From Cytophagaceae bacterium (GTDB lineage: Bacteria > Bacteroidota > Bacteroidia > Flavobacteriales > Flavobacteriaceae): a stretch of DNA of 35,837 nt. The translations under genes were made by a program, and so were the position numbers. Below the pieces are notes generated by a model, which was given only the letters and a program-made list of their open reading frames with translations, was not told the origin of the DNA and made no database searches. The stretch is from positions 1 through 35,837 of the forward strand of contig PAUP01000101.1 of assembly GCA_002712765.1 (NCBI GenBank). The letters run 5' to 3'. Shown here piece by piece: positions 25,333-35,040 of the stretch (position 1 is the stretch's first letter; each line of letters begins with the position of its first letter).

Positions 25333-28185
25333 ATGAAATTATCGTCTTTTGTCGCTGCGATCTGTCTTAGTATGGCAGCCGTAGTAATGTCTCCAATAGT
25401 TTATGCCCAACAACCCGCCTCGACTGCTACAGCCGTGAAGCAAGGGCTACAACAAAAAGAAGCACTATTACAATCATCTGTGGTTGCGCAACTTCCCCTT
25501 GAAAATATAGGACCCAGCATCATGAGTGGAAGGGTGGTAGATCTGGATGTCAACCCACAAAAGCCATCAGAGTTTTACGTAGGCTATGCTAGTGGTGGCT
25601 TATGGTATACCAATAATAACGGCACCACTTTTAGCCCAGTGTTGGATAGTTCGCTTACGCAAAATGTGGGAGAAGTAGCCGTAGATTGGAATAGTGGTAC
25701 CATTTGGGTAGGTACGGGAGAAAACAATGCATCCCGCTCGAGTTATGCAGGAATTGGAGTGCTAAAATCTACAGATCGAGGTAAAACCTGGCAAAATATG
25801 GGCCTTGAAGACAGTCATCATATAGGTCGAATCCTAATTAATCCTAGTAACCCTGATGAGGTTGTGGTAGGTGTTGTGGGGCATTTGTATTCTTTAAATG
25901 ATCAGCGAGGCGTGTATAAAACCAAAGATGGTGGCAAGACTTGGACACAAACCTTGTTTGTGAATAAGGCGTCAGGAATTATTGATATTGATCGCGACCC
26001 TTCCAATTTCAAGGTGATGTATGCCTCAGCCTGGGATAAAGACCGTAAGGCTTGGAACTTTAGGGGTAGTGGGACAGGTTCTGGTATCTATAAATCTACC
26101 GATGGTGGTGATACCTGGATGGCCTTATCTGCTTTTCCGTCTGGAGAGGGTGTAGGTCGTATTGGCCTGGCTGTTTTTGATAGTAATACAGTATATGCGG
26201 TTCACGATAGTCAATTTCGCCGTAAGGCCACCTCAAGTTCAAATAACAATAGTGGAGCCTTGACTAAGGATGATTTTAAAACCATGAGTAAGGAAGCCTT
26301 GTTGGCCTTAGATACCAAAAAGCTTGATGCCTTTTTAAAACAAAATGGATTTCAAGAAAAATACAGAGCTGCCAATGTAAAGGCTATGGTGCGTCAGGGC
26401 ACTGTCAAACCTATTGACTTGGCCAAGTATCTCGAAACGGCCAATTCACAGCTTTTTGACACTCCTGTGGTAGGAGCCGAGGTATACCGATCTGACGATG
26501 GCGGTGCAAGTTGGAAAAAGACACATGAAGGCTATATCGATGATCTCTACTACAGTTATGGGTATTATTTTGGAGAGATTAATGTAAATCCACAAGATGT
26601 AAATGACATCTATATCTACGGTGTGCCAATTGTTAAGTCTAAAGACGGGGGTAAAACCTTTACAAATATTAGTGCAGCCAATGTGCATTCGGATCACCAC
26701 GCTTTATGGATTAACCCCAATGATGAGCAACACTTAATTAACGGCAATGACGGTGGGGTAAATATTACCTATGACGATGGGGCCAATTGGATCAAAGCAA
26801 ACGACCCGGCTGTGGGTCAGTTTTACGCCATTCAAGTCGATAATGAAACCCCCTACAATGTATATGGCGGGTTGCAGGATAATGGGGTTTGGGTTGGTTC
26901 TAGCGCTTCACGCGAAAACAAAAGATGGCAGTCTTCTGGTCAGTACCCTTGGGAGAGTATTATGGGCGGAGATGGCATGCAAGTACAAGTGGATAGCCGA
27001 GATGCCAATATCGTATACACAGGATTTCAATTTGGAAATTATTTTAGAATCAATCGTGAGACCGAAGAGGTTAAACGCTTTGATATCAAACACGAATTAG
27101 GGGAAAGCCCATATCGTTTTAATTGGCAAACGCCTATACTATTAAGCCCGCACAATCAGGACATCCTTTATCTAGGGGGTAATAAATTGATGCGCTCTAT
27201 GAATCAGGGGGACGATTGGGAAGCCATTAGTCCAGACCTGACCAAGGGAGGCAAAGCGGGTAATGTTGCTTATGGAACTATTGCTACCCTAAGCGAATCG
27301 CCATTTCAATTTGGGTTGATCTATACGGGTTCTGATGATGGGGTCATCCAACGTACCAAGGATGGAGGGGCCAGTTGGACCAATATCTCGGCTGGTTTAC
27401 CTCAAGACTTGTGGGTATCTCGGGTCGTGGCTTCTGCCCATCAAAAAAATCGGGTGTACGCCACTTTAAATGGCTATCGCTGGGATGATTTTAAGGTCTA
27501 TATCTACAAATCGGATGATTATGGCCAGACCTGGACCGATATTTCGGCCAATGTGCCCATGTCTCCTGTCAATGTGTTGGTAGAAGATCCAGTTAAAGAA
27601 AATATCATCTATGTGGGTACCGATAATGGCGCCTATGTCAGTATGGATGGTGGGGCGTCGTATCACGCCTTTGCCAATGGCTTGCCAGCAGTAGCCATAC
27701 ACGACATGAAAATTCAAGAAAGAGAAAATGAATTGGTCTTAGGTACTCACGGGCGCAGTATCTACATTACAGACCTCGGTGCAATACAAGCGGTAGATAC
27801 CTCAAAACAGCTACAATTATTTGACGTGGCTTCAGTGCGTCAATCCCGACGATGGGGGAATAGTTTTAATATGTGGCGACCTGCTTTCGAGCCTAGTGTA
27901 TCGCTAGATTATTACACTAACGATTCTAACAAGATGTCTTTAGTCGTTTTGAGTGAAGATGATAAAGAGTTGCAACGCATCCCACTTACTTCAGGTACAG
28001 GGCTGCAAAGAGTAGCTTATGATCTCACGATTACCGAAAAAGGAAAAAAGGCCTTAGAAAAAGCCAACAGTGAATTAAACATCACCAAACAAAAAAATGG
28101 GAAGTATTATTTGCCTAAAGGCGAATACACCCTCAAATTGAGTAATGCAGATGTAGAAACCACTACAACCCTCCAAATAAAATAA
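25333..28185 (+). CDS. Secreted VPS10/BNR-repeat propeller protein
   Basis: 950 residues from the ATG at 25333; an earlier ATG at 25228 lies in a terminator hairpin. The signal peptide is about residues 1-26, ending YAQ. The body has many BNR/sortilin-type Asp-box repeats such as STDRGKTW, TKDGGKTW, STDGGDTW, SKDGGKTF, TKDGGASW and SDDYGQTW, indicating one or two large propellers. Members are often annotated as glycosyl hydrolase or VPS10 domain proteins, but activity is not shown. A helical insert of about 75 residues (about 297-371) with KDDFKTMSKEALLALDTKK interrupts the repeats. The C-terminus (about 810-950) is a separate beta-rich region; no type IX sorting tail is clear. It has its own terminator downstream. 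Confidence 0.85.
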   Translation: MKLSSFVAAICLSMAAVVMSPIVYAQQPASTATAVKQGLQQKEALLQSSVVAQLPLENIGPSIMSGRVVDLDVNPQKPSEFYVGYASGGLWYTNNNGTTFSPVLDSSLTQNVGEVAVDWNSGTIWVGTGENNASRSSYAGIGVLKSTDRGKTWQNMGLEDSHHIGRILINPSNPDEVVVGVVGHLYSLNDQRGVYKTKDGGKTWTQTLFVNKASGIIDIDRDPSNFKVMYASAWDKDRKAWNFRGSGTGSGIYKSTDGGDTWMALSAFPSGEGVGRIGLAVFDSNTVYAVHDSQFRRKATSSSNNNSGALTKDDFKTMSKEALLALDTKKLDAFLKQNGFQEKYRAANVKAMVRQGTVKPIDLAKYLETANSQLFDTPVVGAEVYRSDDGGASWKKTHEGYIDDLYYSYGYYFGEINVNPQDVNDIYIYGVPIVKSKDGGKTFTNISAANVHSDHHALWINPNDEQHLINGNDGGVNITYDDGANWIKANDPAVGQFYAIQVDNETPYNVYGGLQDNGVWVGSSASRENKRWQSSGQYPWESIMGGDGMQVQVDSRDANIVYTGFQFGNYFRINRETEEVKRFDIKHELGESPYRFNWQTPILLSPHNQDILYLGGNKLMRSMNQGDDWEAISPDLTKGGKAGNVAYGTIATLSESPFQFGLIYTGSDDGVIQRTKDGGASWTNISAGLPQDLWVSRVVASAHQKNRVYATLNGYRWDDFKVYIYKSDDYGQTWTDISANVPMSPVNVLVEDPVKENIIYVGTDNGAYVSMDGGASYHAFANGLPAVAIHDMKIQERENELVLGTHGRSIYITDLGAIQAVDTSKQLQLFDVASVRQSRRWGNSFNMWRPAFEPSVSLDYYTNDSNKMSLVVLSEDDKELQRIPLTSGTGLQRVAYDLTITEKGKKALEKANSELNITKQKNGKYYLPKGEYTLKLSNADVETTTTLQIK

Positions 28186-28204
28186 GCCTTTTTCTATATA
28201 CAAT

Positions 28205-28240
28205 AAGACCGATACTACTTAGGGGGTATCGGTTTTTTTG
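28205..28240 (+). terminator. Rho-independent terminator after the VPS10-like gene
   Basis: ACCGATAC (28208-28215) pairs with GTATCGGT (28226-28233), and the stem extends through the flanking AAG and TTT. It is followed by a run of Ts. Confidence 0.8.
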
Positions 28241-28256
28241 GTCGCCTTCTTTTTAG

Positions 28257-28642
28257 CCTTACAATGCTTATTTTCCAATTGCTTACTACTTGGATCAGTT
28301 TGATTTAGATACGCCGCAGCTCCATCAAACACTCCAAGATTCTGGGGTGATATGGGTTGATACTTGCTTGGGCATTTTTACCTATTCTGTACGGGTAAGT
28401 TTTTTTGAAGTACCGATCAACATTACTCCTAACGATAACTTATGATCAATACCGTTATTATTGCCATCAGCGTAAATTTGACCGATGGAGGTGTAATAGG
28501 TTCTCCGTTTTTCAATGGCAAATACTGATATACCTCAATACCAGATGTACACCCAGCAAGTAGTGGTGAAACGCTGACCCCTGCCAACTATCAAGCCATA
28601 AGCTATCCGAGAGTTACAGCTCTTTTTGACATCAAAAACTAG
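28257..28642 (+). pseudogene. Remnant of a disrupted coding sequence
   Basis: No intact frame covers this gap, but protein-like sequence is visible. One frame runs from 28257 to a TGA at 28443 and reads YFPIAYYLDQFDLDTPQLHQ, later VPINITPNDNL. A second frame continues from 28445 with INTVIIAISVNLTDGGVIGS, meets a TGA at 28526-28528, and goes on in the same frame as YTSIPDVHPASSGETLTPAN to a TAG at 28640-28642. So there is one frameshift near 28443, one in-frame stop, and no start codon. The family is not recognised. A chance open stretch is the alternative, but the amino acid mix looks coding. The gap 28643-28734 shows nothing further. Confidence 0.55.
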
Positions 28643-28734
28643 TTTGAAAACGCTTGAATGTAACGCTATTGCTTTCAGTGTGCTGGAGGGGATCTTTCTT
28701 TTAAAAATGAAAGTGGTTTTCGTATTTTAGTGAG

Positions 28735-29640
28735 ATGGGACACCATCATCATCATCATGGGCATGGACAGGATACTAAAAATATCAAGGTTGCATTTTTT
28801 ATCAACCTAGTCTTTACAATTATTGAGATAGTAGGGGGTGTTTTAACCAATAGCGTGGCTATACTTTCTGACGCGGTACACGATTTGGGCGATAGTCTTT
28901 CTTTAGGACTTGCCTGGTATTTTCAAAACTATTCCAAACGCGAACGCAGTTCATCTTATAGTTATGGCTATGGACGTTTTTCGCTTTTGGGAGCGATTAT
29001 TAATTCGATTGTGCTCGTGGTGGGCAGTATTTTTATTCTTACAGAAGCCATACCAAGACTTATCGCACCAGAACAACCAGACACTTTTGGTATGATCATT
29101 CTTGGTGTGCTAGGAGTACTTTTTAATGGTGCTGCGGTGTTGCGTCTCAAAAAAGGTTCGAGTATCAATGAACGCGTGGTGGCCTTGCACCTGTTGGAAG
29201 ACGTTTTGGGCTGGGTGGCAGTATTGATAGGATCTATAGTAATGCATTTTTATGACATCCCAATTATTGACCCTATACTTTCTCTAGGTATTGCTGGTTT
29301 TATTTTATTTAATGTGTACAAAAACCTAAAGGAGACCATTCAGATCGTGATGCAAGGTGTGCCTAACGATGCCGATCTAGCCAAAGTAACCAACACCCTA
29401 TTGGCATTTGATGAGATAGCCGAAGTACACGATGTACATATTTGGTCTATGGATGGTCAGTACAATGTAATGACTGCTCACCTGGTTTTGAGCAAAAAGT
29501 TTGACCTACTCACTCTTGAGCCTCTTAAAAAACAAATACGCAGACAATTAGAAGATTCGAATATAGAACACGCCACGCTCGAATTTGAATTAAAAGATGC
29601 CCACTGCGATGTGAAGGTTGAGGCAAACAACAGGGATTGA
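28735..29640 (+). CDS. Cation diffusion facilitator (zinc/cobalt/cadmium exporter type)
   Basis: 301 residues. The protein begins MGHHHHHHGHGQD, a natural histidine cluster that can bind metal. Six membrane helices follow, with the CDF metal site SDAVHDLGDSLSLG (about 46-59) and a second site in LHLLEDVLGWVAVL (about 151-164). The C-terminal cytoplasmic domain contains EIAEVHDVHIWSMDG, usual for CzcD/ZitB-type members. It exports Zn2+ or similar ions from the cytoplasm. The exact metal is not shown. It follows a decayed gene and precedes sdhC on the same strand with its own gap. Confidence 0.93.
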   Translation: MGHHHHHHGHGQDTKNIKVAFFINLVFTIIEIVGGVLTNSVAILSDAVHDLGDSLSLGLAWYFQNYSKRERSSSYSYGYGRFSLLGAIINSIVLVVGSIFILTEAIPRLIAPEQPDTFGMIILGVLGVLFNGAAVLRLKKGSSINERVVALHLLEDVLGWVAVLIGSIVMHFYDIPIIDPILSLGIAGFILFNVYKNLKETIQIVMQGVPNDADLAKVTNTLLAFDEIAEVHDVHIWSMDGQYNVMTAHLVLSKKFDLLTLEPLKKQIRRQLEDSNIEHATLEFELKDAHCDVKVEANNRD

Positions 29641-29736
29641 CCGCTATTTTGAGTTTTTTATAGACGCTATGACCTGTAAAAGTACCCATTACAAGGGTTT
29701 AAAAAAATTCTTAAAAATCATTCATATTATTTGAAA

Positions 29737-29789
29737 GTGTTGAAGTTTTCTAGGTATTTAGGGTATAATTAAAAACATCGCTTCAACAC
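29737..29789. other. Long-spaced inverted repeat upstream of sdhC
   Basis: GTGTTGAAG (29737-29745) and CTTCAACAC (29781-29789) are perfect nine-base inverted copies, 35 bases apart, about 80-130 bases upstream of the predicted sdhC promoter. It could be a paired operator site. Confidence 0.4.
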
Positions 29790-29844
29790 AATACTTTAGC
29801 TAGTTAAATCCATTCTAAATAAGAACGAATAAAAGCGTGAAAGC

Positions 29845-29875
29845 TTGTTAAAAAAACGTTTGCGCCGTATTTTTG
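29845..29875 (+). promoter_or_regulatory. Promoter of sdhCAB
   Basis: TTG at 29845-29847 and TATTTTTG at 29868-29875 are 20 bases apart, matching the Bacteroidetes -33 TTG / -7 TAnnTTTG pattern. The leader before the ATG at 29902 would be about 20 bases. Confidence 0.6.
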
Positions 29876-29901
29876 TGTACATTATTCCAAACCAAAACTA
29901 A

Positions 29902-30570
29902 ATGAGCGGATTATTAAAATCTTCGATAGGCCGAAAAGTGGCTATGGCCCTTTCAGGTCTTTTTCTCGTAGTCTTCCTAACACAGCATTTTGTCATTAAT
30001 TTATCATCGGTAATTTCTCCTGAGACTTTCAATAGTTGGTCTCACTTTATGGGAACCAATGCTCTGGTACAATTTGCCTTACAACCCGTACTTATCTTTG
30101 GGGTGTTCTTTCACTTTATCATGGGTATAGTGTTAGAGTTGCAAAATCGCAAGGCACGTCCTGTTAATTATGTGCAGTTTAAGGGTGGTGCAGCTGCTCC
30201 TTGGACTTCGAGAAATATGATTATTACAGGATTAGTTGTTTTGGCCTTTTTAGGATTGCACTTTTACGATTTTTGGATTCCAGAAATGGTACACAAATAC
30301 GTCGAATTTGCTCCAGAAGATCCAACGCGTTATTATGCAGAGACAGTGCACAAGTTTGAAAGTCCTGTAAGAGTTGCCTTGTATGCTATATCTTTTGTGC
30401 TATTGGCCTTACATCTATGGCATGGATTTGCATCTTCTTTCCAGTCTGTTGGATTTAACAATAAATATTCAAAGGCGCTCAAAGGCTTTACAAAGCTATG
30501 GGCCGTTGCTATACCTGTGGGATTCATTTTTATAGCGGTGTATCATCACTTTAATCAACTTCCACACTAA
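29902..30570 (+). CDS. sdhC: Succinate dehydrogenase cytochrome b subunit
   Basis: 222 residues with five membrane helices, the single fused membrane subunit found in Bacteroidetes-type (type B) succinate dehydrogenase/fumarate reductase. Histidines that may bind haem are seen in [10 protein letters not shown] (H29), [21 protein letters not shown] and [10 protein letters not shown]. It anchors SdhAB to the inner membrane and passes electrons to menaquinone. A good promoter lies just upstream. sdhA starts 13 bases after the stop. Confidence 0.94.
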   Translation: MSGLLKSSIGRKVAMALSGLFLVVFLTQHFVINLSSVISPETFNSWSHFMGTNALVQFALQPVLIFGVFFHFIMGIVLELQNRKARPVNYVQFKGGAAAPWTSRNMIITGLVVLAFLGLHFYDFWIPEMVHKYVEFAPEDPTRYYAETVHKFESPVRVALYAISFVLLALHLWHGFASSFQSVGFNNKYSKALKGFTKLWAVAIPVGFIFIAVYHHFNQLPH

Positions 30571-30583
30571 AAAAAGAAACCTT

Positions 30584-32596
30584 ATGGCATTAGATTCAAA
30601 AATACCTCAAGGACCACTGTCAGAAAAGTGGACAAATCATAAAAATACTATAGATCTAGTCAACCCGGCTAACAAACGTCTTATTGATGTGATTGTGGTT
30701 GGGACAGGACTGGCTGGAGGCTCGGCTGCTGCCACCCTTGCCGAATTAGGTTATAATGTAAAAGCCTTCTGCTTTCAGGATTCTCCGCGTAGAGCCCACT
30801 CTATCGCTGCCCAAGGAGGTATCAATGCGGCCAAAAATTATCAAGGAGATGGAGATTCGATATACCGACTGTTTTACGACACTGTAAAAGGAGGTGATTA
30901 TAGAAGTAGAGAGGCTAATGTGTACCGTTTGGCAGAAGTCTCTGCCAATATTATCGATCAATGTGTGGCTCAAGGAGTGCCATTTGCTCGAGATTATGGA
31001 GGGTTATTAGACAATCGCTCTTTTGGAGGAGTATTGGTGAGTAGAACCTTTTATGCCAAAGGGCAAACCGGACAGCAATTGTTGCTAGGAGCGTACTCGG
31101 CCATGAATAGACAGATAGGCCGAGGTAAAATTAAAATGTATAACCGTCACGAGATGTTAGATGTCGTAGTGGTTGATGGTAAAGCCAGAGGGATCATAGC
31201 ACGTAACCTAGTGACCGGTGAGATCGAGCGTCATTCTGCCCATGCCGTAGTGTTAGGAACGGGAGGATACGGTAACGTTTTCTATCTCTCTACCAATGCG
31301 ATGGGTTCTAATGTGACAGCTGCTTGGAAAGCGCATAAACGCGGGGCTTATTTTGCCAATCCGTGTTTTACGCAAATTCACCCAACCTGTATACCAGTGT
31401 CGGGAGACCATCAATCCAAATTGACCTTAATGTCAGAGTCACTTCGTAATGATGGACGTATTTGGGTTCCTGCCAAAAAAGAAGATGCGCAGGCCATTAG
31501 AGAAGGGCGTTTAAAACCTACACAATTAAAAGAAGAGGATCGCGATTATTACTTAGAAAGAAGATACCCTGCCTTTGGTAATCTCGTACCAAGAGATGTA
31601 GCTTCTCGCGCCGCCAAAGAGCGCTGTGATGCAGGTTTCGGGGTTAATAAAACGGGAGAAGCCGTTTACTTAGACTTTGCTAGCGCCATAGAACGATACG
31701 GTAAAGAACAGGCCTATGTCAAAGGTTTGGATGCCAATGATGCAGCCTTAGTTAAAAAGTTAGGTCAGGAGGTTGTAAAGACCAAATACGGCAACCTGTT
31801 CCAGATGTATGAGAAGATCGTAGATCAGAATCCATACGAAACACCAATGATGATTTATCCTGCGGTACATTATACCATGGGAGGTATTTGGGTAGATTAT
31901 AACCTACAAACTACTGTGCCTGGCTTGTTTGCCATAGGAGAGGCCAACTTCTCTGATCACGGAGCAAACAGATTAGGAGCCTCTGCGCTTATGCAGGGTC
32001 TGGCAGATGGTTATTTTGTGCTGCCATACACCATTGGAGATTATTTATCTGACGATATACGTACTGGGCCCATTGCAACTGATAGCAAGGCTTTTGAAGA
32101 GGCAGAGAAAAATGTTAGAGATCAGATTGCCGCACTCATTAATAACAACGGTTCAAAGCCTGTAGATTATTTCCACAAAAAATTAGGTAAGATAATGTGG
32201 AATAAATGTGGGATGTCTCGTAACGCCACAGATCTTACTGCAGCTATAGATGAGATCGCTGCTTTGAGAGATGAGTTTTACAAAGAAGTGCGTGTACCTG
32301 GTACAGAAAATGAATTTAATGAGGAGCTCGCCAAAGCCTTACGCGTGGCAGACTTTTTAGAGCTTGGTGAGTTATTTGCCAAGGATGCGCTTACGCGAAA
32401 CGAATCATGTGGGGGTCACTTTAGAGAAGAATCTGTAGAAGAGGACGGACCGCAAAAGGGCGAGGCCAAGCGCGATGATGAGAATTATACCTTTGTGTCT
32501 GCTTGGGAGTATGCTGGAGCACCTAAAGATGCTGTATTGCACAAAGAAGAGCTCGAGTATGAGAATATTGAATTGAAACAAAGAAGCTATAAATAA
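30584..32596 (+). CDS. sdhA: Succinate dehydrogenase flavoprotein subunit
   Basis: 670 residues. It oxidises succinate to fumarate in the TCA cycle (or the reverse). [19 protein letters not shown] (38-56) is the dinucleotide fold, and [18 protein letters not shown] (69-86) carries H72, the usual covalent FAD attachment site. Active-site blocks include [15 protein letters not shown]-like sequence near 260, [11 protein letters not shown] and [19 protein letters not shown]. The length fits the type B enzyme. It is the second gene of sdhCAB; sdhB follows after nine bases. A degraded palindrome copy (GCTTACGCGAAACG) is seen at about 32388-32401. Confidence 0.97.
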   Translation: MALDSKIPQGPLSEKWTNHKNTIDLVNPANKRLIDVIVVGTGLAGGSAAATLAELGYNVKAFCFQDSPRRAHSIAAQGGINAAKNYQGDGDSIYRLFYDTVKGGDYRSREANVYRLAEVSANIIDQCVAQGVPFARDYGGLLDNRSFGGVLVSRTFYAKGQTGQQLLLGAYSAMNRQIGRGKIKMYNRHEMLDVVVVDGKARGIIARNLVTGEIERHSAHAVVLGTGGYGNVFYLSTNAMGSNVTAAWKAHKRGAYFANPCFTQIHPTCIPVSGDHQSKLTLMSESLRNDGRIWVPAKKEDAQAIREGRLKPTQLKEEDRDYYLERRYPAFGNLVPRDVASRAAKERCDAGFGVNKTGEAVYLDFASAIERYGKEQAYVKGLDANDAALVKKLGQEVVKTKYGNLFQMYEKIVDQNPYETPMMIYPAVHYTMGGIWVDYNLQTTVPGLFAIGEANFSDHGANRLGASALMQGLADGYFVLPYTIGDYLSDDIRTGPIATDSKAFEEAEKNVRDQIAALINNNGSKPVDYFHKKLGKIMWNKCGMSRNATDLTAAIDEIAALRDEFYKEVRVPGTENEFNEELAKALRVADFLELGELFAKDALTRNESCGGHFREESVEEDGPQKGEAKRDDENYTFVSAWEYAGAPKDAVLHKEELEYENIELKQRSYK

Positions 32597-32605
32597 GAAA
32601 GATAT

Positions 32606-33352
32606 ATGAAACTAACGTTGAAAATTTGGCGTCAGCAAAACGCACAAGCAAAAGGACAAATGGTGACATACCCAATTGATGGTATTGATGGGGATATGTC
32701 TTTCTTAGAAATGATGGATGTGCTTAATAACGAGCTGATCCAAAAAGGAGAGGATCCTGTAGTTTTTGATCACGATTGCCGTGAAGGTATTTGTGGGTCT
32801 TGTTCTATGTTTATCAATGGGGAAGCCCATGGGCCAGATCGGTTGGTAACAACTTGTCAATTGCACATGCGTAAGTTTAATGACGGTGATACCATTACCA
32901 TCGAACCTTGGCGTGCAGCAGGTTTTCCTGTCATTAAAGATTTAATGGTAGATCGTTCTTCTTTTGATCGCATACAACATGCTGGAGGATTTATTTCGAT
33001 CAATACTTCGGGTAATACCCAAGATGCCAATGCAATCCCTATCGAAAAAGAAGATGCCGATGACGCTTTTGCGGCGGCCACTTGTATAGGGTGTGGGGCT
33101 TGTGTAGCGAGTTGTAAAAATTCTAGTGCCATGCTTTTTGTCTCTGCCAAAGTGAGTCAGTTTGCACTCTTGCCGCAAGGACAGGTAGAGGCTACAGACC
33201 GAGTTCTAAACATGGTAAAACAGATGGACGAAGAAGGTTTTGGAAATTGTACCAATACAGGAGCCTGTGAGGTAGAGTGTCCTAAAGGAATTTCTTTAGA
33301 AAATATTGCACGTATGAACAGAGAATATCTTGCAGCCTCCTTAAAGGGCTAA
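32606..33352 (+). CDS. sdhB: Succinate dehydrogenase iron-sulfur subunit
   Basis: 248 residues. The 2Fe-2S ligands are in [14 protein letters not shown] (C58, C63, C66) and C84. The C-terminal half has [11 protein letters not shown] and [15 protein letters not shown] for the 4Fe-4S and 3Fe-4S clusters. It transfers electrons from SdhA to SdhC. It is the last gene of the operon; a strong terminator follows at 33375. Confidence 0.97.
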   Translation: MKLTLKIWRQQNAQAKGQMVTYPIDGIDGDMSFLEMMDVLNNELIQKGEDPVVFDHDCREGICGSCSMFINGEAHGPDRLVTTCQLHMRKFNDGDTITIEPWRAAGFPVIKDLMVDRSSFDRIQHAGGFISINTSGNTQDANAIPIEKEDADDAFAAATCIGCGACVASCKNSSAMLFVSAKVSQFALLPQGQVEATDRVLNMVKQMDEEGFGNCTNTGACEVECPKGISLENIARMNREYLAASLKG

Positions 33353-33374
33353 GCAATTTTTGATACTATCAAAC

Positions 33375-33406
33375 AACCCGAATGAGCTGTCTCATTCGGG
33401 TTTTTT
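33375..33406 (+). terminator. Rho-independent terminator of sdhCAB
   Basis: AACCCGAATGAG (33375-33386) pairs perfectly with CTCATTCGGGTT (33391-33402), 12 base pairs with a four-base loop, followed by TTTT. Confidence 0.9.
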
Positions 33407-33496
33407 ATTGAGATACCCCAAGAATTTGTCTTGCGATTTTAGACCTTGCCAGGCTTCAAAATGGAGGTGATAAAGCCTGTGATGCATATTGTTTTT

Positions 33497-33511
33497 GCTT
33501 TCGCGAAAAGC
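33497..33511. repeat. Dispersed palindrome, copy 6 (one extra A)
   Basis: GCTTTCGCGAAAAGC keeps the exact core TTTCGCGAAA (33499-33508) but has one inserted A in the right arm. It lies between genes. Confidence 0.8.
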
Positions 33512-33623
33512 GGTAAAAAAATAAAGGATCAGGATTTCTATTATAATTTTTTGAACCGTTTTTACTGGTTTTTTGACCTCCAAATAATGTTATCAAAACG
33601 TTATGAAATATCGATGCGAGCAA

Positions 33624-33655
33624 GTGTAAAACGCCTTGCTAAGCGAGTTTTACAC
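33624..33655. other. Nine-base hairpin between sdhB and nrdB
   Basis: GTGTAAAAC (33624-33632) pairs perfectly with GTTTTACAC (33647-33655) around 14 bases. No T-run follows, so it is not a standard terminator on this strand. Confidence 0.5.
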
Positions 33656-33879
33656 CATTAAAATGCCAACTGTTAATAACCATAACAAAACGTCGTAACC
33701 CGCATAATTACAGTGTTTTAAACGGTTTAGTGATGATTTTCACAATGGTGTCCAAAAAAATTCTGTGTTGAAAACTTTGTGAATAACCATCGGCTAATTT
33801 CCACAACCTCAGGTTCTTTTTTATTGATATTTGTTAGTCCCAAGTGGAATGAAAAAGAAAACTAAAAAAACGAAAGGAC

Positions 33880-34866
33880 ATGAGTGTAGTAGAACCAATT
33901 TTAGCAGAAAACAAGAACAGATTTGTAATTTTTCCTATCGAGCATCACGACCTGTGGGAATGGTATAAAAAGTCGGAGGCCAGTTTTTGGACTGCTGAAG
34001 AAATTGATCTACACCAAGACCTTACCGATTGGAAGGAAAAATTAAATGATGATGAGCGTTATTTCATCAAACATATTTTGGCCTTTTTTGCCGCTTCTGA
34101 CGGTATCGTAAATGAAAATCTTGCCGAAAATTTTGTCAACGAGGTACAGTATTCTGAAGCCAAATTTTTCTATGGCTTTCAGATTATGATGGAAAATATC
34201 CATTCTGAAACCTATTCTTTACTCATCGACACTTATGTAAAAGATGAGAGAGAAAAAGATCAGCTCTTTAATGCATTAGAAAACTTTCCTGCAATTAAGA
34301 AAAAAGCTGATTGGGCATTAAAGTGGATTGAAAGCCCAAGTTTTGCAGAGCGATTGATCGCTTTTGCTGCTGTAGAAGGTATTTTCTTCTCTGGGGCCTT
34401 TTGTTCGATCTATTGGTTAAAGAAAAGAGGCTTAATGCCAGGACTTACTTTTTCTAACGAGTTGATTTCTCGTGATGAAGGAGTACACTGTGACTTTGCG
34501 GTGCATTTACACAATCACCACTTGGTAAACAAAGTGCCAAAAGAGCGTATCAAGGAAATCATTGTAGATGCCTTAGATATAGAGCGTGAGTTTATCACCG
34601 AATCACTTCCTGTGAGTTTGATAGGAATGAACGCTAATCTTATGACACAGTATTTAGAATACGTAACCGATCGTCTTCTGACCGAGCTGGATTGTGAAAA
34701 AGTATACGGTACCGCAAATCCGTTTGATTTTATGGATATGATATCGTTACAAGGAAAGACCAATTTCTTCGAAAAACGCGTAGGAGAATATCAAAAAGCG
34801 GGTGTAGCCGTAGATAAGGATGATGACGGTTCAGGGCAGACGATTAGTTTTGACGCTTCTTTCTAA
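33880..34866 (+). CDS. nrdB: Ribonucleotide reductase class Ia, small subunit
   Basis: 328 residues. It houses the di-iron tyrosyl radical used by NrdA to make deoxyribonucleotides. The ligand spacing matches E. coli NrdB: D74, E105 and H108 with Y112 as the radical tyrosine (+31, +34, +38 as in D84, E115, H118, Y122). The other ligands are E166 ([11 protein letters not shown]), E200 and H203 (RDEGVHCDF). The C-terminal tail ending SFDASF is the part that binds the large subunit. So it is the radical-bearing type, not a Phe variant. It precedes nrdA, the reverse of the E. coli order. Confidence 0.96.
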   Translation: MSVVEPILAENKNRFVIFPIEHHDLWEWYKKSEASFWTAEEIDLHQDLTDWKEKLNDDERYFIKHILAFFAASDGIVNENLAENFVNEVQYSEAKFFYGFQIMMENIHSETYSLLIDTYVKDEREKDQLFNALENFPAIKKKADWALKWIESPSFAERLIAFAAVEGIFFSGAFCSIYWLKKRGLMPGLTFSNELISRDEGVHCDFAVHLHNHHLVNKVPKERIKEIIVDALDIEREFITESLPVSLIGMNANLMTQYLEYVTDRLLTELDCEKVYGTANPFDFMDMISLQGKTNFFEKRVGEYQKAGVAVDKDDDGSGQTISFDASF

Positions 34867-34905
34867 ATAGTAAGAACAAATACCAACTGTCTGAGCTGGC
34901 AGTAA

Positions 34906-34915
34906 TTTCGCGAAA
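34906..34915. repeat. Dispersed palindrome core TTTCGCGAAA, copy 7
   Basis: The 10-base core lies between nrdB and nrdA. The right flank keeps GCG but the left flank has changed to AA, so the longer palindrome is lost. Confidence 0.8.
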
Positions 34916-34997
34916 GCGAACTCAAAGTAAATAATAGTATCAATAACAGAGATGATCATTGGGGTCGTCTTTGAATAACCAACTAACCTAAATTCTT

Positions 34998-35029
34998 AAA
35001 AAGTGGGGAATTACTTTTTGGGGAAGTAA
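34998..35029 (+). promoter_or_regulatory. Two mutually exclusive hairpins before nrdA
   Basis: AAAAAGT (34998-35004) can pair with ACTTTTT (35013-35019). TTACTT (35011-35016) can instead pair with AAGTAA (35024-35029). Both use the ACTT arm, so only one can form. The second ends 11 bases before the nrdA ATG. TGGGGAA also occurs twice here (35004-35010, 35019-35025). Confidence 0.4.
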
Positions 35030-35040
35030 ATTTTAAGTGT

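Larger units (their letters stand above)
33407..33879. other. Gene-free stretch between sdhB and nrdB
   Basis: About 470 bases with no supported gene; short frames on both strands (about 63 and 71 codons) look random and run into the terminator or palindrome. It holds palindrome copy 6, a nine-base hairpin (33624-33655), and DnaA-box-like sites (TGTGAATAA at 33778-33786; TTTCCACAA at 33798-33806). The nrdB promoter must lie in its right half, but no exact TAnnTTTG was found. Confidence 0.6.

Noticed and set aside
33392-33661. Short frames on both strands between sdhB and nrdB
   Set aside because: They overlap each other, the terminator and a palindrome copy, and have low-complexity products.
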